In this document: piece by piece, positions 8,696 through 17,342 of the stretch | How the letters are laid out: each line of letters opens with the position of its first letter | Numbering within the stretch: position 1 is the stretch's first letter | Assembly: GCF_013283195.1 (NCBI RefSeq) | Contig: NZ_JABEKT010000002.1 | Span: forward strand, 930,001 to 994,000 | DNA from: Ensifer adhaerens | GTDB lineage: Bacteria > Pseudomonadota > Alphaproteobacteria > Rhizobiales > Rhizobiaceae | Direction: 5' to 3' | Length of the DNA: 64,000 nucleotides | Program-made: the position numbers and the translations under genes | The notes under the pieces: model-generated | The model's database searches: none | What the model was told of the DNA's origin: nothing | The model's input: only the letters and a program-made list of their open reading frames with translations

Positions 8696-10320
8696 CCGGC
8701 AGTTCCCTTCTCAGCGTTCGCGACCTGTCGCTGGCCGTCGCCCATAACGGCAACCAGGTGGTGAAGAACGTCAGCTTCGACGTCGGTGCGGGTGAAATCG
8801 TCGGCATCGTCGGTGAATCCGGTTCCGGCAAGACGCTCGCCACGCGCGCCATCATCGGCCTGATGCCGCCGGCCGTGCGCCATGTCGGCGGCACGATCAG
8901 CTACCGCGGACGTGATGTCCTGTCCCTGAAGGATCGCGACCTCCGGCGCTTGCGCGGCGGCGAGATCGGCGTCGTGTTCCAGGAGCCGATGACTTCGCTC
9001 AACCCGTCGATGACCATCGGCCGGCAACTCGAAGAAGGTCTGATCCTGCATACGAAGAAGAGCGCCGACGAACGTCGGGCTGATATCCTCGACATGCTCA
9101 AGCGCGTTGGCCTCAGCGAACCGGAACGGGCGCTTGCCGCCTATCCGCACGAGTTTTCCGGCGGTATGCGCCAGCGCATCATGCTGGCCTCGGTCATGCT
9201 CCTGAAACCGGCCTTGCTGATTGCCGACGAGCCGACGACGGCGCTCGATGCCGTGGTGCAGCGTGACGTCATGGAACTGATGGTCGAACTCACCAAGGCG
9301 GAAGGCACGGCCGTCCTCCTGATCAGCCACGATCTGCCGATGGTAGCACGCTACACCAACCGTTTCGTTGTCATGGAAAAGGGCGTGATCGTCGAGCAGG
9401 GTACGACGGAGGATATCCTCAGCGCCCCGGAACATCCCTACACCCGCAAGCTGCTATCCTCGCTGCCGTTTCGCGCCGCGCCGCGCAAGCTCGATATGTC
9501 CCGCACGCCAATGGTGTCGGCGCGCAACATCGTCGTCGAATATCCCGGCCGCAAGGGTCTCTTCCGCAAGCAGGCGCCGAAGCGCGCCCTGCACGGCGTC
9601 AGCGTCGATATCCATGTCGGCGAGGTCGTCGCCCTTGTCGGCGGCTCGGGTTCGGGCAAGACCACGCTCGGGCGCACCATCGCCGGCCTCGTCCAGCAGG
9701 CCGAAGGCGAAATCCTGTTCCAGGGTCGCGAACGCAGCGCCGATTGGCGCGACTACCGGCTGAACTGCCAGATGGTGTTCCAGGACCCCTATTCCTCGCT
9801 CGACCCGCGCATGACCATTCAGGCACTGGTCGAGGAGGCGCTGCGACTGGTGCCCGACCTGGACGGGGCGGCCAAGCGCAAACGGGCGCTCGAAACACTC
9901 GACGAGGTCGGTCTTGGCGGTGATTTCGCCAATCGCTATCCGCATGAGCTTTCCGGCGGCCAGCGCCAGCGCGTTGCCATTGCCAGGGCGATTGCCCGCC
10001 GGCCGAAGTTCCTGATCGCCGACGAACCGGTCTCGGCTCTTGATGTGACGGTGCGGGCGCAGGTGCTTGAACTCTTCTCCGACCTGCAGAAGCGCTACGG
10101 CTTTTCCTGCCTGTTCATCAGCCACGATCTCGGCGTCGTCGAGCAGGTCGCCGACCGGGTGATCGTCATGCAGGACGGCCGCATCGTCGAACAGGGCGAT
10201 CGCGACCGGATCTTCGACCAGCCGCAGGAGGCCTATACGCGCAAGCTGCTGTCGGCGATCCCGGCGCTCGATCTCAACCAGACGGGTGGCGTCACCCTCA
10301 AATGGCGCCTGGAGGCCTGA
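8692..10320 (+). CDS. Fused peptide ABC transporter ATPase (DppD-DppF type)
   Basis: A 542-residue protein carrying both ATPases of a peptide importer in one chain. The first domain has Walker A GESGSGKT, signature FSGGMRQR and Walker B LLIADEPTTALD. The second has Walker A GGSGSGKTT, signature LSGGQRQR and Walker B FLIADEPVSALD. Both halves look active. Each is followed by the oligopeptide-transporter C-terminal segment (PEHPYTRKLLSSLP and PQEAYTRKLLSAIP). The start at 8692 overlaps the permease stop (ATGA); an open frame upstream is out of the coding pattern. Fusion of DppD and DppF is common in rhizobia. Confidence 0.92.
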   Translation: MTGSSLLSVRDLSLAVAHNGNQVVKNVSFDVGAGEIVGIVGESGSGKTLATRAIIGLMPPAVRHVGGTISYRGRDVLSLKDRDLRRLRGGEIGVVFQEPMTSLNPSMTIGRQLEEGLILHTKKSADERRADILDMLKRVGLSEPERALAAYPHEFSGGMRQRIMLASVMLLKPALLIADEPTTALDAVVQRDVMELMVELTKAEGTAVLLISHDLPMVARYTNRFVVMEKGVIVEQGTTEDILSAPEHPYTRKLLSSLPFRAAPRKLDMSRTPMVSARNIVVEYPGRKGLFRKQAPKRALHGVSVDIHVGEVVALVGGSGSGKTTLGRTIAGLVQQAEGEILFQGRERSADWRDYRLNCQMVFQDPYSSLDPRMTIQALVEEALRLVPDLDGAAKRKRALETLDEVGLGGDFANRYPHELSGGQRQRVAIARAIARRPKFLIADEPVSALDVTVRAQVLELFSDLQKRYGFSCLFISHDLGVVEQVADRVIVMQDGRIVEQGDRDRIFDQPQEAYTRKLLSAIPALDLNQTGGVTLKWRLEA

Positions 10321-10321
10321 C

Positions 10322-11179
10322 ATGACTGTCGCGATCAAACCCGCCACGATCTCCGAACAGCTTCATGCGATTGCCGACGCCCAGCCGTTCATCACCCGTT
10401 TCCTCGTCCGCAATCTGCAGACCGGCGAGACGATCGGACGCGGCGAAAACGAAGAGACGCCGTCGGCGAGCACCCGCAAGACCTCGATCATGATGGCGGC
10501 GCTGAAGGCGGCGCACGAGGGTCGGCTCGATCTCGACGCGCCCATCACCTACGAGGAGCGGCTGAAGCACGAGGTCGCGAGCGGCATGTTCCGCTACATG
10601 ACGCCTGGTATCGTCATTTCGCTGCGCGACGCCATCGTCGGCATGATGGTCCTGAGCGACAACGTCTGCACCAAGATGGTGCTGGAGCGGCTGACGCTGG
10701 AAGAGGTCGACAGCTACTGCAAGGCGATCGGCATGGCCGGCACCCACCATCGCTTCCTGATCCCGCCGCTTGGTCTGAAGCCTGACCATTCGCTGGGTGA
10801 AGTCACGACGACGACCGCCAGCGACCAGATCCTGCTGCTCGAGGCGATCCTCGCCGGCGAGAACGATGAGGCGGCCGCTGCTCGTTTGGGCACATCCGTC
10901 GAGCTCTGCCGCTTTGCGCTGCAGACGTTGAAGAACCAGGTCCTGCGCTATGGCATCCGCTCGCGGCTGCCTTTCGAGGTTGTCGCCGCCAGCAAGTCCG
11001 GCCGCGGCAAGCGCGGACGCATGGATACGGGCATCGTCTATCGCGATGGCCGGCCGCTCTACGCCATCGCCGTCTTCACCGACGCCGTGCCGCCGGTGAT
11101 GGCGGACGGCACGCCCGGCTACACCATCGCGCTCGAAACCATCGGCCTGTTGTCCAAGGCCTGCTGGGACGCGTTCTGA
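10322..11179 (+). CDS. Beta-lactamase-fold serine hydrolase without signal peptide
   Basis: A 285-residue protein of the class A beta-lactamase / penicillin-binding-protein fold. Ser50-Thr-Arg-Lys53 is the SxxK catalytic motif, SDN in VLSDNVCTK is the second motif and KSG in ASKSGRGKRG corresponds to the third (KTG) motif. There is no signal peptide, so it should stay in the cytoplasm, unlike true beta-lactamases. It begins 1 nt after the ATPase stop and sits before the binding protein gene, so a peptidase or amidase acting on imported peptides is more likely than antibiotic resistance. Substrate is unknown. Confidence 0.78.
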   Translation: MTVAIKPATISEQLHAIADAQPFITRFLVRNLQTGETIGRGENEETPSASTRKTSIMMAALKAAHEGRLDLDAPITYEERLKHEVASGMFRYMTPGIVISLRDAIVGMMVLSDNVCTKMVLERLTLEEVDSYCKAIGMAGTHHRFLIPPLGLKPDHSLGEVTTTTASDQILLLEAILAGENDEAAAARLGTSVELCRFALQTLKNQVLRYGIRSRLPFEVVAASKSGRGKRGRMDTGIVYRDGRPLYAIAVFTDAVPPVMADGTPGYTIALETIGLLSKACWDAF

Positions 11180-11230
11180 GCCGAGCAACCGCAACAAACC
11201 AACAAGAAACAACTGGAGAAGAGTGGAACC

Positions 11231-12775
11231 ATGAAAAACATCTTCCTTGCCGGCACGATCCTGATGAGTGCGGTCGGCTTTGCCGAAGCGCGTGACCTCG
11301 TCGTCGCGCAGAGCTCCGATATCCGCAGCAACGTGCCGGGCGTCAATCGCGACGGCAATACCGATTCCGTGATCTTCCATATCGTCGAGGGTCTCGTCGG
11401 CTATGCCGAGAACGGCGAGGTCAAGCCGCTCGTCGCCAAGAGCTTCGAGGTGTCGCCGGATGGCCTGACCTATACGTTCAAGCTGCGCGAAGACGTGAAG
11501 TTCCACAACGGCAACGCGGTCACGGCCGACGACGTCGTTTGGAACTGGAACCGCTACATGGCCGCAGACACCAAGTGGACCTGCGCCGGCGATTTCGACG
11601 GCAGCAAGACCATCAAGGTTTCGGCCGTCACCGCCGTCGATCCGTCCACAGTCACGATGACGATCGAAAAGCCCTCGGCAGTCTTCCTCGGCCTGATGGC
11701 GCGTCCCGAGTGCGGCTACACCGGCATCATCGCCAAGGACTCCGTTGGCGCTAACGGCGCTTTCGTTGCGCCCGTTGGCACCGGGCCATTCAAGTGGGCC
11801 GAGTGGAAGAAGGGCGAATATGTCCGTCTCGAAAAGAACGAAGCCTATGTTTCGCCAGCCAATGACGGCAAGCCGGATGGCATGGTCGGCTCCAAGCGGC
11901 CGCTGGTCGACGGTATCAAATTCATGGTCATCCCCGATGCCTCGACGGTGAAGACCGGCCTGTTGTCGGGCGCGCTCGATACCGCCGAAGTCTCCGCCGA
12001 CCTGATCTCCGAGTTCAAGGACAGCGAGACGATGCAGCTCATCGTCAAGCGCAACAACGGCAAGAACCTTCTGTATTTCCAGACCCGCGACAAGGTGCTG
12101 AGCAATGTCGCCGTGCGCCGGGCCATGGCCGAAGCGCTCGACCTTGACCAGCTGGTTGCGGCGGTGTCGAACGGCACCGGAGAGGCCAATGGCTCGATGG
12201 TTTCGGCGGACTCGATCTTCTATTCCGATGTCCAGAAGACCAAGATCCCGATGGACCTGGAAAAGGCCAAGAAGGACCTGGCCGACGCCGGCTACAATGG
12301 CGAGCCGATCACCATCATTGCCAACAAGCGCGGCAACGTGCCGAGCTTCCCGGCGGCGGTCGTCGCCCAGGCGATGATGCAGCAGGTCGGCCTCAACGTG
12401 CAGATCGAGGTGCTCGACTATGCGACGCAGGTCGACCGTCGCCGCTCGGGCAACTATCAGGTCATCTCGCAGTCGGTCGCGCCGCGTCTCGACCCAGCGC
12501 TGATGTATTCCTTCTACGTCGGCAACAAGGACAAGAACGCCTCGTTGATGTGGGATAATCCGAAGGCGATCGAGCTGATGAAGGCGGCCTATGTCGAGGC
12601 CGATCAGGCCAAGCGCCAGGCGATCTTCGACGAGTTCCACAAGCTGATGCTCGAGGAAGTCCCCGGGATCTTCATGTACGACATGGTCGATATCTGGGGG
12701 GCGACGAAGAAGCTGCACGGCGAGCCCGTCTGGCAGTCGAACACCCGGCTCTGGGAAGTCACGCTCGACGACTAG
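11231..12775 (+). CDS. Peptide ABC transporter substrate-binding protein (SBP family 5)
   Basis: A 514-residue periplasmic binding protein of the DppA/OppA family. MKNIFLAGTILMSAVGFAEA is the signal peptide. LTYTFKLREDVKFHNGNAVTADDVVWNWNR is the family signature region (given here only as a pointer to nt 11466-11555), and GTGPFKWAEW is the second conserved block. It is the fifth gene of the peptide importer operon, 51 nt after the serine hydrolase, with a GGAG ribosome site. Its ligand is unknown. Confidence 0.9.
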   Translation: MKNIFLAGTILMSAVGFAEARDLVVAQSSDIRSNVPGVNRDGNTDSVIFHIVEGLVGYAENGEVKPLVAKSFEVSPDGLTYTFKLREDVKFHNGNAVTADDVVWNWNRYMAADTKWTCAGDFDGSKTIKVSAVTAVDPSTVTMTIEKPSAVFLGLMARPECGYTGIIAKDSVGANGAFVAPVGTGPFKWAEWKKGEYVRLEKNEAYVSPANDGKPDGMVGSKRPLVDGIKFMVIPDASTVKTGLLSGALDTAEVSADLISEFKDSETMQLIVKRNNGKNLLYFQTRDKVLSNVAVRRAMAEALDLDQLVAAVSNGTGEANGSMVSADSIFYSDVQKTKIPMDLEKAKKDLADAGYNGEPITIIANKRGNVPSFPAAVVAQAMMQQVGLNVQIEVLDYATQVDRRRSGNYQVISQSVAPRLDPALMYSFYVGNKDKNASLMWDNPKAIELMKAAYVEADQAKRQAIFDEFHKLMLEEVPGIFMYDMVDIWGATKKLHGEPVWQSNTRLWEVTLDD

Positions 12776-12870
12776 AGCATTTCCAGGAAAAGTGCGGAGC
12801 GGTTTTCCGTCAGGAAATGCGTAAAGACAGAGACTTAGAGCGTTTCTCCAAATCGCAAACGCTCTAAGTC
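12776..12870. repeat. Rhizobial-type palindromic intergenic element
   Basis: Two inverted-repeat units follow the binding protein gene. The first (about 12776-12821) pairs CATTTCC...GGAAATG around a GGAAAAGTG/GGTTTTCC core. The second is a perfect 14-bp inverted repeat, 12832-12845 with 12857-12870 around an 11-nt loop. Such elements resemble the dispersed RIME-like palindromes of Rhizobiaceae and may also end or stabilise the upstream transcript. The assignment is from memory of their look, not from a search. Confidence 0.6.
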
Positions 12871-12981
12871 GGCGCCTGATCCGATCCTGTTCTCAGTGGC
12901 GGCATCCGTGCCGCCACCTTCCATCTGAAGACAGAAATACCAATGCGGCCGGCCCCTATGCTGTCTGCAAGAGGAATACCT

Positions 12982-14421
12982 ATGCCCCAGCCATCCGTCG
13001 TCGCCGCTCTTTCCGAGATCGTCGAGGAGTTGAAGCCCGAATTCGCAGCGATGAGCGATGCGATCTGGGATCATGCCGAGTTGAGCTTTCGTGAGCACAA
13101 GTCTGCGGCAACGCAGATCGCCATGCTGGAGAAGCATGGATTTCGCATCTCTAGGGGAACGGCCGACATCGAAACCGCCTTCATCGGCGAGGCCGGCGAG
13201 GGCGGCCCGGTGATCGCCCTTCTCGGCGAGTTCGACGCGCTTGCGGGGTTGAGCCAGGTCGCCGGTCTCGCCGAGGCGAAGCCGCTCGTAAACGGCGGCA
13301 CGGGACATGGCTGCGGCCACAACCTGCTCGGTACCGGGTCACTGCTCGCCGCAGTCGCGCTTGCCCGCTATCTCCGCGAAAACAATCTGCCGGGAACGGT
13401 CCGCTACTATGGCTGCCCTGGCGAAGAGGGCGGCTCGGGCAAGACCTTCATGGCGCGTGCCGGCGCCTTTGCCGATGTCGATACCGCGCTCACCTGGCAT
13501 CCGGCACCTTTCAACGGCGTGCGCTCGACCAACAATCTCGCCGTCCTCGAAATCTACTATCGTTTCAAGGGGATCGCGGCGCATGCCTCGAACGGCGCCC
13601 ATCTTGGGCGCAGCGCGCTCGACGCGCTGGAACTGATGAACATCGGCGTCAACTTCCTGCGCGAGCACATGCCGCAGGATTGCCGCGTGCACTACGCGAT
13701 CACCGATGCCGGCGGCACAGCCGCCAATGTCGTCCAGGCGCGCGCCGAAGCGCTCTATCTCGTGCGAGCACCGCAAATGCCCGAAGCGCTGGCGCTGGCT
13801 GCCCGGATCGACAAGGTCGCCAGGGGCGCTGCGATGATGACGGAGACGGAGGTCGAGATTGTCTTCGATCGCGCCGCCACCAATCTGTTGCCGAACATCA
13901 CGCTGGAAACGGCTATCCATCAGAACATGGTGGCACTCGGCCCGGTTCCCTTCGACCAGGGCGACGTCGAGTTTGCCCGCGAGATCCAGAGGACGATGAC
14001 GCCGGAGGCGATCGCCAGCAGCATCCGGCTTTACCAGATCAAGGGCGACGTCTTTGCCAACAGCCGCATGGATGGATCAAGTGGTCTCCATCTCGGTCTT
14101 CGCGATTTCGAGGGCCAGTCGCATTTTCGCGCCGGTTCGACCGATGTCGGCGATGTCAGCTGGGTGACGCCGACGGCGCAATGCTGGGCGCCAGCCTGGG
14201 CGATCGGCACCGCCCCGCACACCTGGCAGGTGGTAGCGCAGGGCAAGAGCCCGGCTGCGCACAAGGCTTTCGCGCACGCCGCCAAGTCGCTGGCAACGAC
14301 TGGCCTTGATCTCATCCTCGATCAGGACCTGCTGGCACGCGCGAAGGCCGAGTGGCGGGAAAAGACCGAGGGCACCCCCTACCAGTGCCCGATCCCGGAT
14401 CATATCGGTCCCAAGCTCTGA
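12982..14421 (+). CDS. M20-family amidohydrolase (AbgB/dipeptidase-like)
   Basis: A 479-residue metal-dependent hydrolase that should cleave a dipeptide or N-acyl amino acid. Metal and catalytic motifs are GHGCGHN, the paired glutamates in CPGEEGG, and WHPAPF. The dimerisation domain lies around residues 190-310. The length suits the AbgB (p-aminobenzoyl-glutamate hydrolase) and IAA-amino-acid hydrolase group. AAGAGGAA at 12970-12975 supports ATG 12982. It follows the peptide importer after a palindromic element, so it probably processes the imported compound. Start and family are secure; substrate is not. Confidence 0.87.
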   Translation: MPQPSVVAALSEIVEELKPEFAAMSDAIWDHAELSFREHKSAATQIAMLEKHGFRISRGTADIETAFIGEAGEGGPVIALLGEFDALAGLSQVAGLAEAKPLVNGGTGHGCGHNLLGTGSLLAAVALARYLRENNLPGTVRYYGCPGEEGGSGKTFMARAGAFADVDTALTWHPAPFNGVRSTNNLAVLEIYYRFKGIAAHASNGAHLGRSALDALELMNIGVNFLREHMPQDCRVHYAITDAGGTAANVVQARAEALYLVRAPQMPEALALAARIDKVARGAAMMTETEVEIVFDRAATNLLPNITLETAIHQNMVALGPVPFDQGDVEFAREIQRTMTPEAIASSIRLYQIKGDVFANSRMDGSSGLHLGLRDFEGQSHFRAGSTDVGDVSWVTPTAQCWAPAWAIGTAPHTWQVVAQGKSPAAHKAFAHAAKSLATTGLDLILDQDLLARAKAEWREKTEGTPYQCPIPDHIGPKL

Positions 14422-14458
14422 TTATCTGACAATATTGCCATCGCGCGATGTTCAAATG

Positions 14459-14492
14459 AAGCCGCCGCCCTTGGGCAGGCGGCTTTCGTGTT
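14459..14492 (+). terminator. Rho-independent terminator
   Basis: AAGCCGCC at 14459-14466 pairs with GGCGGCTT at 14478-14485, followed by a short T-rich tail (TCGTGTTT). It ends the M20 hydrolase transcript and separates it from repA. Confidence 0.78.
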
Positions 14493-14692
14493 TCCGTCAT
14501 CTCGTAACAACAGAGGATTGTGTGCGCCGGGACGTTCGAATTCGGCCCGACGCCTTGACGCGAATCATTGTCTCCGGCATCACTGTTACGGAAAATTGTG
14601 AATATGTGCCATTTAGGCGTATCTGAATTAAATCTCTGTTAGTGCCTCCCCTGCGTGACCACGCGGGAAGGCACGCGAGGAGCACGGCGGGA

Positions 14693-15952
14693 ATGGATAT
14701 GACGGTAACACAAACGCGACCCGAAACGGATCTTTCCCATGCCAGGCAGCCGGCGGATGAAGCAATCGCCGCGGATGCCCGTGCCCTTTCCGAACAGCTG
14801 AAGGCGATGCGGGAGCGGCTGTTCCCGCCAACTGCGATGAAGACCCTTCGCAGCTTCACCTCCGGCGAGGCCGCCAAGCTGATCGGCGTCTCCGACGGCT
14901 ACCTGCGACAACTGTCGCTCGCAGGCGAGGGGCCGCAGCCCGATACCGGCACCGGCGGCCGTCGTTCCTATTCGCTCTCCGATATCAACGCGCTCCGGCG
15001 GCACCTCGCTGAGCAGGCGCTTGCCAAGGGCAATGCCGCCAAAGCGCGCAGCTACCTGAAATGGCGCGACCGAGAGCGCGGCGAACACTTGCAGGTCATT
15101 TCCGTCACCAACTTCAAGGGCGGCTCCGGCAAGACCACTTCGTCCGTCCACATCGCGCAATACCTCGCCATGACCGGCCACCGGGTTCTCGCCGTCGACC
15201 TTGACCCGCAGGCGTCGCTTTCGGCCCTGTTCGGCTACCAGCCGGAACTGGACCTCACCGGCAACGACACGCTCTATGGCGCAATCCGCTACGACGCCGA
15301 AGCACGGCCGCTGAAGGACATCATCCGCCCGACCTATTTCGACGGGCTCGATCTGGTGCCCGGCAATCTGGAACTGCAGGAATTCGAGCATACGACTCCG
15401 CAGGCGCTGAGCGCCCGCCACAATGGCTCGGAGGCCGGCCCGTTGTTCTTCGCGCGGGTTCAGGCGGCACTGGCAAGCGTTGCCGACGATTACGACGTCG
15501 TCGTCATCGACTGCCCGCCGCAGCTCGGCTATCTCACGCTGTCGGCGCTTTGCGCCTCGACATCGGTGCTGGTCACCGTGCATCCGCAGATGCTCGACGT
15601 CGCGTCGATGAACCAGTTCCTCTACATGACCTCGGATTTGCTCAGCGTCGTGCGCGAGGCGGGGGGCGAACTCAATTTCGACTTCCTTCGCTATCTCGTC
15701 ACCCGCTTCGAACCGAACGATGGTCCGCAGGCGCAGATCGTCGGTTTCATGCGCTCGCTGTTTGGCGACCGCGTCCTGACTTCGGCGATGGTCAAGTCGA
15801 CTGCCGTCTCCGACGCGGGCCTCACCAAGCAGACGCTCTACGAAGTGGGCCGGGAAAATTTCACGCGCGCCACCTACGACCGCGCGATCGAATCCTTGAA
15901 TGCCGTCAACGGCGAGATCGAAGCTCTCATTCATGCGGCCTGGGGGCGCTAA
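14693..15952 (+). CDS. repA: RepA/ParA-type partitioning ATPase
   Basis: A 419-residue Walker-type ATPase of the RepA family that segregates alphaproteobacterial repABC replicons and usually autorepresses its operon. A MerR-like helix-turn-helix (GEAAKLIGVSDGYLRQLSL, about residues 58-76) precedes the deviant Walker A KGGSGKTT near residue 141; VDLDPQAS and VVIDCPPQLG are further ParA motifs. Start 14693 has GAGGAG at 14677-14682; ATG 14699 is a near alternative. The long N-terminal domain is characteristic of plasmid RepA rather than chromosomal ParA. repB follows after 5 nt. No canonical parS site (GTT-N4-GC-N4-AAC) was recognised nearby. Confidence 0.9.
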   Translation: MDMTVTQTRPETDLSHARQPADEAIAADARALSEQLKAMRERLFPPTAMKTLRSFTSGEAAKLIGVSDGYLRQLSLAGEGPQPDTGTGGRRSYSLSDINALRRHLAEQALAKGNAAKARSYLKWRDRERGEHLQVISVTNFKGGSGKTTSSVHIAQYLAMTGHRVLAVDLDPQASLSALFGYQPELDLTGNDTLYGAIRYDAEARPLKDIIRPTYFDGLDLVPGNLELQEFEHTTPQALSARHNGSEAGPLFFARVQAALASVADDYDVVVIDCPPQLGYLTLSALCASTSVLVTVHPQMLDVASMNQFLYMTSDLLSVVREAGGELNFDFLRYLVTRFEPNDGPQAQIVGFMRSLFGDRVLTSAMVKSTAVSDAGLTKQTLYEVGRENFTRATYDRAIESLNAVNGEIEALIHAAWGR

Positions 15953-15957
15953 GAGAC

Positions 15958-17016
15958 ATGGCTGGCAACCGCAAGAACGAACTGCGTGCCCTTTTTTCCG
16001 GAAACGTAGCCCCGGCCGCGCCTGCAGCCGAGCAGAATTTGGCTACGCCTGCCGAGACGGCAGGCCCGAAAGCCGTATCTCCGCCTGTCGAAACTCCTCG
16101 GGCGGCATCGGGCGCCATCAAGGCCATGGGGCTTTCGCTTGGCAGCATCACGCGTGAGGCCGAGGAGGCCCGGTCGCTGCGCGAGGCGCTGCATCAGGGC
16201 GAACGGGTCGTGGAGCTCGATCCCGATCTGGTCGACGCCTCCTTCGTCGGCGACCGCCTGACGGACGGCGAGCTGGATGACCCCGACTTCCTGGCGCTCG
16301 GCGACAGCATTCGCGAGAACGGCCAGCAGTCGCCGATCCTGGTGCGCCCGCATCCCGAAAAACACGGCCGCTATCAAACCGCCTATGGTCATCGCCGACT
16401 AAACGCCGTCCGCAGCCTCGGCATCAAGGTCAAGGCGATCGTTCGACCCTTGACGGATGACGAACTCGTGCTGGCGCAAGGCAAGGAAAACGCCGAGCGC
16501 CGCAACCTGTCGTTCATCGAGCGGGCGCTGTTCGCGTCTGCCCTTTCCGAACGTGGTTTCGACCGCAAGGTCATCGGCGACGCGCTTGCCGTCCAGAAGA
16601 GTGAGCTGTCGCGGCTGATCCAGGTTGCCGAAAGCGTTCCGCTGCCAATCGCCCGGGCGATTGGTCCGGCGCCCAAGGTCGGCCGCGAGCGCTGGATGGC
16701 GATCGGGGCTCTGCTCGAGAGCGAGCCGGCACGGCAGAAGGCTGAGGAAGAGATAAGCCTGAGGCGGTTCCTCGAAGCCGACAGCGACCGGCGCTTTCAG
16801 CTCGTCTTCGCGCGGCTGTCGCGCGCCGACAGGCAGGATCCGGCCAAGCCGGAGGTGCTCAAGGACGAAAACGGCCGGGCCTTTGCCAAGCTGAAGCGGG
16901 ACGAAAAGAGCGCCCGGATCGAGTTTTCGCCGGATGTCAGCCCGGACTTTGTCGACGAGGCGATTGCGCTACTGGCCAAGCATCACGCGGCCTTCCTGGC
17001 GGCGCGCCGGAGCTGA
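15958..17016 (+). CDS. repB: RepB/ParB-type centromere-binding protein
   Basis: A 352-residue ParB-family protein that binds parS sites and is moved by RepA. After a disordered, Pro/Ala-rich N-terminus (about residues 1-45), the ParB nuclease-like domain (about 80-165) contains QQSPILVRPHP and YGHRRLNA. The KENAERRNLSFIERALFA segment and the helix-turn-helix KVIGDALAVQKSELSRLI follow. It starts 5 nt after repA. In a standard repABC operon repC would begin about 150-200 bp downstream; here the next gene is an ftsK homologue instead. Confidence 0.9.
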   Translation: MAGNRKNELRALFSGNVAPAAPAAEQNLATPAETAGPKAVSPPVETPRAASGAIKAMGLSLGSITREAEEARSLREALHQGERVVELDPDLVDASFVGDRLTDGELDDPDFLALGDSIRENGQQSPILVRPHPEKHGRYQTAYGHRRLNAVRSLGIKVKAIVRPLTDDELVLAQGKENAERRNLSFIERALFASALSERGFDRKVIGDALAVQKSELSRLIQVAESVPLPIARAIGPAPKVGRERWMAIGALLESEPARQKAEEEISLRRFLEADSDRRFQLVFARLSRADRQDPAKPEVLKDENGRAFAKLKRDEKSARIEFSPDVSPDFVDEAIALLAKHHAAFLAARRS

Positions 17017-17342
17017 TCGCTCGGGATTGTCGCACACTTTCGGTGGTCATTCTCGGGCCGGCGTGACCTCGTCACGCCGGCCCGATTCGTCGTGGCCTCT
17101 GGCTCCGACTGAAGAGGCTCGCCCCGCCATGCCGGAGCGTCCCAGAATGGGGATCCGGAAGAAATATTTTCGACCCCATGCCGCCAGCGACAGAATGGCG
17201 CGATGCCCTTGAGCGGGATGGGGATTGCGAGCGTTTCAGCGGCTGTTTTGCCGGGTTGAGCGGCGCGCCGGACGTCTTTCGAGCGACCGTTGGAAGGGAC
17301 TTGTTAACCTTCATTTTCTATCGCTTAGCAGGCCCCTCGGCG
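17017..17342. other. repB-ftsK intergenic region
   Basis: This 326-bp gap occupies the position where repABC operons encode the antisense ctRNA and the repC start. No repC coding sequence is visible. It contains one strong hairpin (17053-17085) and a TTAACC at about 17304. An open frame from 17178 is continuous with ftsK, but its upstream part lacks coding character. Confidence 0.55.
17053..17085. terminator. Perfect 15-bp hairpin after repB
   Basis: 17053-17067 is perfectly complementary to 17071-17085 with a 3-nt loop. There is no clear T-run on either strand, so it may be an imperfect terminator, or a relic of the ctRNA stem-loop that sits here in repABC operons. Confidence 0.55.

Noticed and set aside
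10298-12718. 806-codon frame on the minus strand opposite the serine hydrolase and binding protein
   Set aside because: Composition (His/Asp/Arg/Val-rich) is that of an antisense frame; both plus-strand genes have clear motifs.
14493-14692. Possible parS centromere site upstream of repA
   Set aside because: No match to the GTT-N4-GC-N4-AAC pattern was seen; CGAATTCG at 14537-14544 is palindromic but is too short to assign.
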